A stretch of DNA of 64,000 bases from Enoplosus armatus (Eukaryota; Chordata; Actinopteri; Centrarchiformes; Enoplosidae): the NCBI RefSeq assembly GCF_043641665.1, contig NC_092194.1, forward strand, positions 17,175,298-17,239,297. The letters are read 5' to 3'. The notes under the pieces are model-generated. The model was not told where the DNA came from. It saw nothing but the letters and a program-made list of their open reading frames with translations, and did no database searches. Below, in pieces: positions 58,733 through 64,000 of this stretch. Position 1 is the first letter of the stretch. Each line of letters opens with the position of its first letter. A program made the translations under genes and the position numbers.

Positions 58733-58830
58733 CTGAAGCAATTAGTTGATCAATCAACAGAAAATTAACCAGCGACTATTTTGGTTATGGATTAATTCTT
58801 TAAGCAAAAATGAAGTTGTTCCAGCTCATC
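58733..58830. mobile_element. MITE-like element, ATTAGTTGATTAATCG family, truncated
   Basis: agagctgaagcaattagttg, atcaatcaacagaaaattaa and attaattctttaagcaaaaa match the left part of the family; the right end is missing. Confidence 0.6.
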
Positions 58831-59189
58831 ACAGTGTCACTTCTGCATTGTTCTAAGTCCAAGATGTCTGGTAGGTCGGGGGAAAGGTGGGCAGCCTGGT
58901 TTAGTAGAGCGTGGTAGGATATTATGAAAGATCTCCAAACAGACCAGCCCCACTTCATTATGATAAGAGCAGTCAGTGTATCTATTTACACACAGTGGCC
59001 AATGATAGACAGATGAAGTAATCAATTTGAAATATTATGATTTGGTTGAAGCATGTTGTTCTTTGGCCTGTGATGTAACTTACAACCAAATTCCATTGAA
59101 AGTTTTTGAGATTCAGCGAACAGAAAAACAACAATGTCCAACTGAATGCCTGTTTCTCTCTTCTTATGTTGCTTGTTCTCCTGCAGGGG

Positions 59190-59310
59190 ATGGCAGTGAA
59201 TGTGTACGCCACATCTGTGTCCATTGACAACCTCAGCCGACATGACATGCTGGCATGGGTCAACGATTCTTTGCATCTCACCTACACTAAGATTGAACAG
59301 CTCTGTTCAG
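59190..59310 (+). CDS. mapre3: mapre3 coding exon 1 (residues 1-41)
   Basis: The exon starts at 59187 after ctcctgcag, three bases before the ATG. Encodes [20 protein letters not shown] then the start of the calponin-homology domain. Donor gtaagg after one base of a codon. Confidence 0.97.
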
Positions 59311-62237
59311 GTAAGGCTAAAGTGTCAATTCAATACTGTTTAATAAATAAATCAGAACAAGACAACAAAAACAAACTGTTGCGTCTTTGTGTTTTCCAGG
59401 AGCGGCATATTGCCAGTTCATGGACATGCTGTTTCCAGGTTGCATCCTTCTGAAGAAGGTCAAATTTCAAGCCAAGCTGGAGCATGAATCTATACACAAC
59501 TTCAAAGTTCTTCAGGCAGCTTTTAAAAGGATGAGCGTTGACAAAGTCAGAATGCTTTTATCATATTATCATGATGATATTATCATATTTAAGAGGATTT
59601 ATTATTGTTATATTTTCCTGCTCCTCATCATATAACAGCAGCAGAAGATGCATATTGTATCACATGGAGCTATTCAAGCATTTCCTGTTTCCATCCTCCA
59701 GATTATTCCTGTAGAAAAGCTTGTAAAAGGGAAGTTCCAGGACAACTTTGAATTCGTGCAGTGGTTCAAGAAGTTCTTCGACGCCAACTACGACGGGAAG
59801 GAGTATGACCCTTTACTAGCCAGACAGGGGCAGGACGTGGCCCCTGCCCCCAACCCAGGTGATCACTTTATCCACAAACCAAAGAGAAACCCAGGTAAAC
59901 CAAACAGTTCTGCCTTTGCTGCACGGCCTTCCTGAGCTTTGGATGGCTCAAAAGCGCTCCTTGCAAGCGAGTGGTGTGAGCAGCACGATTCACAGAATGA
60001 CTGCTGTCTTCTTAGATCCATCTCACTGCCCAGCATTCACAAGCAACATGACACTGTGTAGGTATGACTGAGTCACTGGTGGGATTGTAGTCGTCACCGC
60101 AGTGACTGGTGCGATGCAGCTTGAGTGGGGTTGAAAATCCCCAACATGCAACTCCCATTGTAATTTGCTTTCCCAATTCGAATTGATCATGATCGGCGAC
60201 GCCAGGAGACCGACAGACATATCAAATGCAACTATTTTCTCCAGTGTCCTGCATCAAGCAGCTGATGCAACACTGGTGCAGCTCCATCTCTCCCTGAAAA
60301 CTGGACTGATGAAGAAGAAAGTTTGTCTCATTTTACTAACAAGAGTAACGTCAGCCTGAGCAGCCTTGCTATGTCTCTGTGAAAGCTTTTTGCTTGAAAA
60401 TCATGGCGAGCAATCTAATCTGACTTGTAGTGTGACATGAGCCTGCTTTGTGACTTTGTCACTGGTAAGCAGTGTGGTTGTAAATGGGCGGCATTTATTT
60501 TCAAAACTGTGATAATGCGCGTTGGCATGTTTTGACTTTGAGTTTATTTAAAACACCTGCTGAAGCACTTATAGAGGTTTGGCAGGAAACAGGTTTAGGT
60601 TTTTTGACTCAAGTAAGTGTGACATACAATCATTTTAAAGTTTTTATTCATAATTTGGCTTAAATCTGGCAGTCCAAATTTGTGTATTTTACAGCAGTTG
60701 TGTTGAAAACAATTTGAAATCCTTTCACAAAAATGGCATATCAAAGGCACAACATTATGCTATAAGCTGATAGCATCAGCTCTCTATAATGTGCTATATC
60801 CATCGCCACAATTGCTTCAAAGCCAATATAAATGCAGTAAATCCATTTGAATTCAAATGACAAACATCTCTGATAATCTCTGACCACTGCAGGACCACAG
60901 AGGACATCTCCAACCGTTCCCAAAAACATGCCAACACCACAGCGGGTCCAACACAACACTCCGGCTATGAGGAAGAATCCGTCTTTGTCTAGAAACGGGG
61001 GCAGTGACGCCGAGATCATGGAGCTAAATCAACAGGTACATTTGCATGTCTCATTCACTGTTACATGTTTCAAAATAGTGAAAAAAGCCAAACAAAATAA
61101 AAATAAATGGTCCTTGATCATATATTTTTCTGGGCTGAGTACGGCATCACTACCAAAAACAGCTGTGGTCTCTTTTTTTCTGACTGCATGGTTCAGAATC
61201 GTTTTTGGAGACTGCCAGCGTAAACATATTTTTTTCTTTCCTGTCTAAGCTGATGGAGTTGAAGTTGACTGTAGACGGACTAGAGAAGGAGAGAGACTTC
61301 TACTTCAGCAAACTACGGGACATTGAGCTGATCTGCCAGGAACACGAGAGTGAAAACAACCCCGTCCTCAGCAGGATAATCAACATTCTCTACGCAACAG
61401 AGGTATCTATCAATTATCAACAACAACACAGGCTGTGCTGCTCCATTTCAACCTGGATGTTCTTTACTCAGAGTGCATTACTGTAGTGAGTCCAAGTGAG
61501 TAAAGTAAAGTAAAAGTAAACCTCATTCAAAATCCCATTGACATTTGTAATAACGCAAATTACTAGAAATCCAGCCTTGGAACATAACCATACTCAACAT
61601 GGATACAATTCAACATACACAATATTTACACAACAATATTTCTTTTTAGACGCCTTTAACAAAGACCATTTCCTAGACAATCGCAGGTTAAATGTCACGG
61701 CTCTACTTACGAGTCAAAGGGCCGTGGCAAGTTCAGACATGTCTGTGATAACAGCAGGACCATGGAGGTATTAAGGAGAACTGGATACCGCGTTAAAAAA
61801 ATGGCACCGAGCAGGACAGAGAGGGCTGAAGTTTTTAGACAGCAGCGATTACAGCAAGAAAGTAGAAAAAAATAGATTTAGAACATTGTGTTGGTGAATA
61901 TGTCTCAGTATATGGACAGTAAACTCCAAGAACACGTTTATTTTTTCAGAAAGATAAAACAAATGCTCAATGAGAGATTGCCATGAGTTACAGAAGCTAG
62001 TGGAACAGAGGCTAGCCCGGACGTGACGTCAGGACTCCGGCTCTCTATGTAGAGGACGTTGTTTATCTGTTTGGATGTCTTATTTGATCAGGAAAATTTG
62101 AGGGTTAACAGAAAATATAGATAGAGCAGAAAACCTGAATAATATCTCTTTTTTTTCCTGTTTTTCAGGAAGGCTTTGCGCCTCCAGAGGATGAGGACCT
62201 CGATGAACAAGCTCACCTGGACCAGGACGAATACTGA
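59190..62237 (+). CDS. mapre3: Microtubule-associated protein RP/EB family member 3 (EB3), 6 coding exons
   Basis: Plus-end-tracking protein of growing microtubules. Exons: 59190-59310, 59400-59545, 59702-59894, 60893-61035, 61250-61402, 62169-62237, joining in frame to 274 residues (human EB3 281). An N-terminal calponin-homology domain spans about 14-116 ([51 protein letters not shown]). A Pro/Ser-rich linker spans about 130-190. The dimerising coiled coil and EB-homology domain follow ([22 protein letters not shown] at 218-220), then the C-terminal QDEY tail that binds CAP-Gly domains. EB3 rather than EB1 by PQRTSPT, LNQQL and KLTVDG, and by the neighbouring dpysl5. The linker is shorter than in human. 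Confidence 0.96.
59400..59545 (+). CDS. mapre3: mapre3 coding exon 2, calponin-homology domain (residues 41-89)
   Basis: Encodes [15 protein letters not shown], then [20 protein letters not shown]. Acceptor tttccag; donor GACAAA/gtcaga is weak but matches the VDK-IIPVEK junction of human EB3. The intron before it is only 89 bases. Confidence 0.97.
59702..59894 (+). CDS. mapre3: mapre3 coding exon 3 (residues 90-154)
   Basis: Encodes [18 protein letters not shown] and [19 protein letters not shown], then the linker start with a basic HKPKRNPG patch. Acceptor ccatcctccag, donor gtaaac. Confidence 0.97.
59895..60892 (+). other. mapre3 intron 3
   Basis: Just under 1 kb. The coding frame runs on past the donor into intron sequence until a stop near 59933; nothing else recognised. 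Confidence 0.6.
60893..61035 (+). CDS. mapre3: mapre3 coding exon 4, linker (residues 154-201)
   Basis: Encodes [30 protein letters not shown] and IMELNQQ. The basic Ser/Pro linker helps microtubule binding in the family. Acceptor ccactgcag, donor gtacat. Confidence 0.96.
61250..61402 (+). CDS. mapre3: mapre3 coding exon 5, EB-homology domain (residues 202-252)
   Basis: Encodes [19 protein letters not shown] and [13 protein letters not shown], then LYATE: the coiled coil and SxIP-partner binding pocket. The acceptor is tgtctaag, an AAG variant rather than CAG. Confidence 0.97.
61403..62168 (+). other. mapre3 intron 5
   Basis: 766 bases. Contains a full cAMP-response palindrome TGACGTCA at 62024-62031, inside sequence (gacgtcaggactccggctct) that looks like a common fish repeat, so its role is doubtful. 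Otherwise AT-rich. Confidence 0.55.
62169..62237 (+). CDS. mapre3: mapre3 coding exon 6, acidic tail (residues 253-274)
   Basis: Encodes [19 protein letters not shown] then DEY and TGA. The acidic tail ending in an aromatic residue is the CAP-Gly recognition signal of EB proteins. Acceptor gtttttcag. Confidence 0.97.
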   Translation, partial: EGFAPPEDEDLDEQAHLDQDEY

Positions 62238-63590
62238 ACCCTTCATCTTCCTCCCTCCTAACATCTCCATCTTCCCTTTCCTTTTCTTTTTGCCCTCATT
62301 TGTTTTCTACTCTCTCTGCACGCTCTATAAATACCCACCATTATCCTTGCTCTCTGTCTGTCTTTTCCTTTCTTTCTCATGTGTATATCTGTTCGTAACC
62401 TCCCCCCATCCACCCTCTGGCCGTCTACATACTATATACAACTACTCTGCATCATCATTTGCTGCTCCTCCCTGCCTCCACTTACACAGCAACAATAACA
62501 GTAATGTACGACATATCCCAGTTATTTCAGCATGAGTAACGCAGAAAATTGAGCCGAGCCTGGCATGGAGGTTGTTATGGCAAACAGTGAATTTTAAGTC
62601 TGTAAATATTACCGACATTGTGATTTCTAAGAGAACGACTTTGCGCATTATGGAGTTATTTATTTGCCTTTGGTGCGCTGTGATACAGAACAATGCTGCT
62701 CCAATGTGCCATCCGAACACTCCCAGAGCTACTAAAACTGTAACAAAAGTGACTTTTTAATAACAATTTCTTATTTATTTAACTTATATTTCATTTAGAT
62801 TAACTTTCTGTAGCAAAATTGGTGCAAAACCTACTGTACATGAGTTGAAAGCTGAGGCCATGTGTGTAATTTCAGTTATGGTTTGTGCTTGAGTCAGCAT
62901 CAAGCATTTCGTTTCTGTTATGGTGGGTTCGTGGCATGTAGAAACGCTGAAGGAGATGGTGTAATGACTCAAGGCATATGATCTGTGCTCTGCGATTATT
63001 CATTATTGATCAGCATCATATCTGAGCATGAGAATGTTACACACTGTGAATGACTGATATTTTGTAAATGTAATTTGTGTGGAGATTTCGTCTGATGTCG
63101 CACGATCCTGATTAATTGCCGTTGTATCTTTTAGGCCGACATGCAGAAGCCTATAAGTTAAAAATTTAGAGGTGGAAAGCCACCTGCAGACTGACAACAT
63201 GGTTATAGATTGTAGCAGTTCTAGTGTTTTATTCTAAAATATAAGGGAGCCTGACACTGAATTAATACAGACACATAACAGCGTTTATCAGGGTTTTCCT
63301 GCTAATCATACTGTGTTTACACTTTCCATTTGCTGTTAAGGGTTGCCCAGGGTGTATGAGTTACAGTTTGGAAGAAAGTCAGTATAAAGAGATCTGTGAC
63401 CAGTTGACTTCATCCAGCTAAACCAAGGAAGTCTCCTTGTCCTTCCCCAGCTACTTTTACTTTGCAAACTGGCTGTTGTCTGCTCTGGAACTTGCATTCA
63501 TTGACCATGAAAACATCTACAGAACACTCATCTTTTGAGTTTTGAATAAATAAACAGTTGTGAAATAAATGGTTGTGGTTTATTTTGAGT
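62238..63590 (+). other. mapre3: mapre3 3' UTR (probable extent)
   Basis: Runs from the stop to paired AATAAA signals at 63545-63550 and 63564-63569, followed by tggttgtggtttatttt, a typical GU-rich downstream element. The first part is pyrimidine-rich; no other gene is visible. Confidence 0.6.
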
Positions 63591-63747
63591 GAAAATGGAC
63601 TCAGTTAAAGGAAAGCCACACGTGTGAAGTGAAGTGGTGTGCAGACGGTTAAATTAACGTTATAAAATGTCGTTCGAAAACATTAGTGAACAGATTTTGT
63701 CAAGTTGTGTCGGAGACAAAATACTATATAGTCTCATTCATTGTATC

Positions 63748-63820
63748 GGGGGATTAGCTCAAATGGTAGAGCGCTCGCTTAGCATGCGAGAGGTAGCGGG
63801 ATCGATGCCCGCATCCTCCA
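63748..63820 (+). tRNA. tRNA-Ala, anticodon AGC
   Basis: 73 bases forming a full cloverleaf. Acceptor stem GGGGGAT pairs with ATCCTCC (one G-U), with discriminator A. The D-arm is TAGCTCAAATGGTAGAGC, the anticodon stem CTCGC/GCGAG has loop TTAGCAT (AGC at 63781-63783), and the T-arm is GCGGG/CCCGC with loop ATCGATG. Both internal promoter boxes are intact and no CCA is encoded, as in eukaryotes. The intact stems argue for a functional gene rather than a SINE head. A TTTT (63857-63860) could terminate Pol III. Confidence 0.93.
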
Positions 63821-64000
63821 ATACTCTTATTGCAAATGCAATACCTGCACTTACTTTTGACTCAAGCGACTATTTAAACACCCATTACCTTCAATATAAA
63901 AAACGTTGCCGGGCGTATCAATCGTATTCAGTATTCTGACGTCTTGTTGTGATGTGGAAATTGTTCTGGTCTATCATTTACGTGACAAAAGCTCGAGTCT
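63821..64000. other. Sequence downstream of the tRNA gene
   Basis: 180 bases to the window edge; no feature seen besides the TTTT at 63857 that may end the tRNA transcript. Confidence 0.5.

Larger units (their letters stand above)
57398..59186 (+). other. mapre3 leader intron (probable)
   Basis: 1.8 kb. The first 500 bases are still GC/CpG-rich and include a C-rich tract (57657-57689); then AT-rich with a truncated MITE at 58733-58830. No coding evidence. Confidence 0.55.

Noticed and set aside
62024..62031. TGACGTCA cAMP-response palindrome in mapre3 intron 5
   Set aside because: It sits in sequence resembling a common fish repeat and far from a promoter, so a regulatory call is not justified.

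Overview
The window is vertebrate nuclear DNA, almost certainly from a teleost fish and probably a percomorph. The genes have GT-AG introns and carry vertebrate DNMT3A, DPYSL5 and MAPRE3 signatures. Introns and spacers are AT-rich and packed with short teleost repeats: tRNA-derived SINEs, palindromic MITEs, L2-like and L1/Tx1-like LINE scraps, and many microsatellites. No bacterial, viral or CRISPR-type content was seen.

Layout, all genes on the + strand. (1) 1-2600: repeat-bearing spacer. (2) 2640-39038, with the 3' UTR running to about 42150: a DNMT3A-type de novo DNA methyltransferase. A GC/CpG-rich probable promoter lies near 2640-3010, a 5' UTR/start exon at 3976-4187, and 22 coding exons predict a 991-residue protein with PWWP, ADD and catalytic domains. 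(3) 44560-56085: DPYSL5 (CRMP5), with a GC-rich leader region containing an 11-unit CAG tract and 12 coding exons predicting 564 residues, the same length as human DPYSL5. (4) 57200-63585: MAPRE3 (EB3), with a CpG/NRF1-type promoter and 6 coding exons predicting 274 residues. (5) 63748-63820: a complete tRNA-Ala(AGC) gene.

The three proteins do not form a pathway. DNMT3A writes CpG methylation, DPYSL5 is a neuronal cytoskeleton-associated dihydropyrimidinase-like protein, and EB3 tracks microtubule plus ends. From memory, DPYSL5 and MAPRE3 are also tandem neighbours in human 2p23, while DNMT3A lies over 1 Mb away there. The window therefore looks like a compacted fish version of that conserved region.

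The most interesting observations are these: a 44-codon glutamine-rich insertion in DNMT3A, placed just before the PWWP domain where human DNMT3A has only two glutamines; a cluster of four miR-29 seed matches in the DNMT3A 3' UTR; a CAG repeat in the presumed DPYSL5 leader; loss of two metal ligands in DPYSL5; and a nested MITE structure at 56.1-57.0 kb. Splice boundaries were placed by reading the sequence, keeping frame across junctions and comparing with remembered human proteins. UTR exons, transcription starts and paralogue letters (a/b) could not be determined. I found no convincing new biological system.
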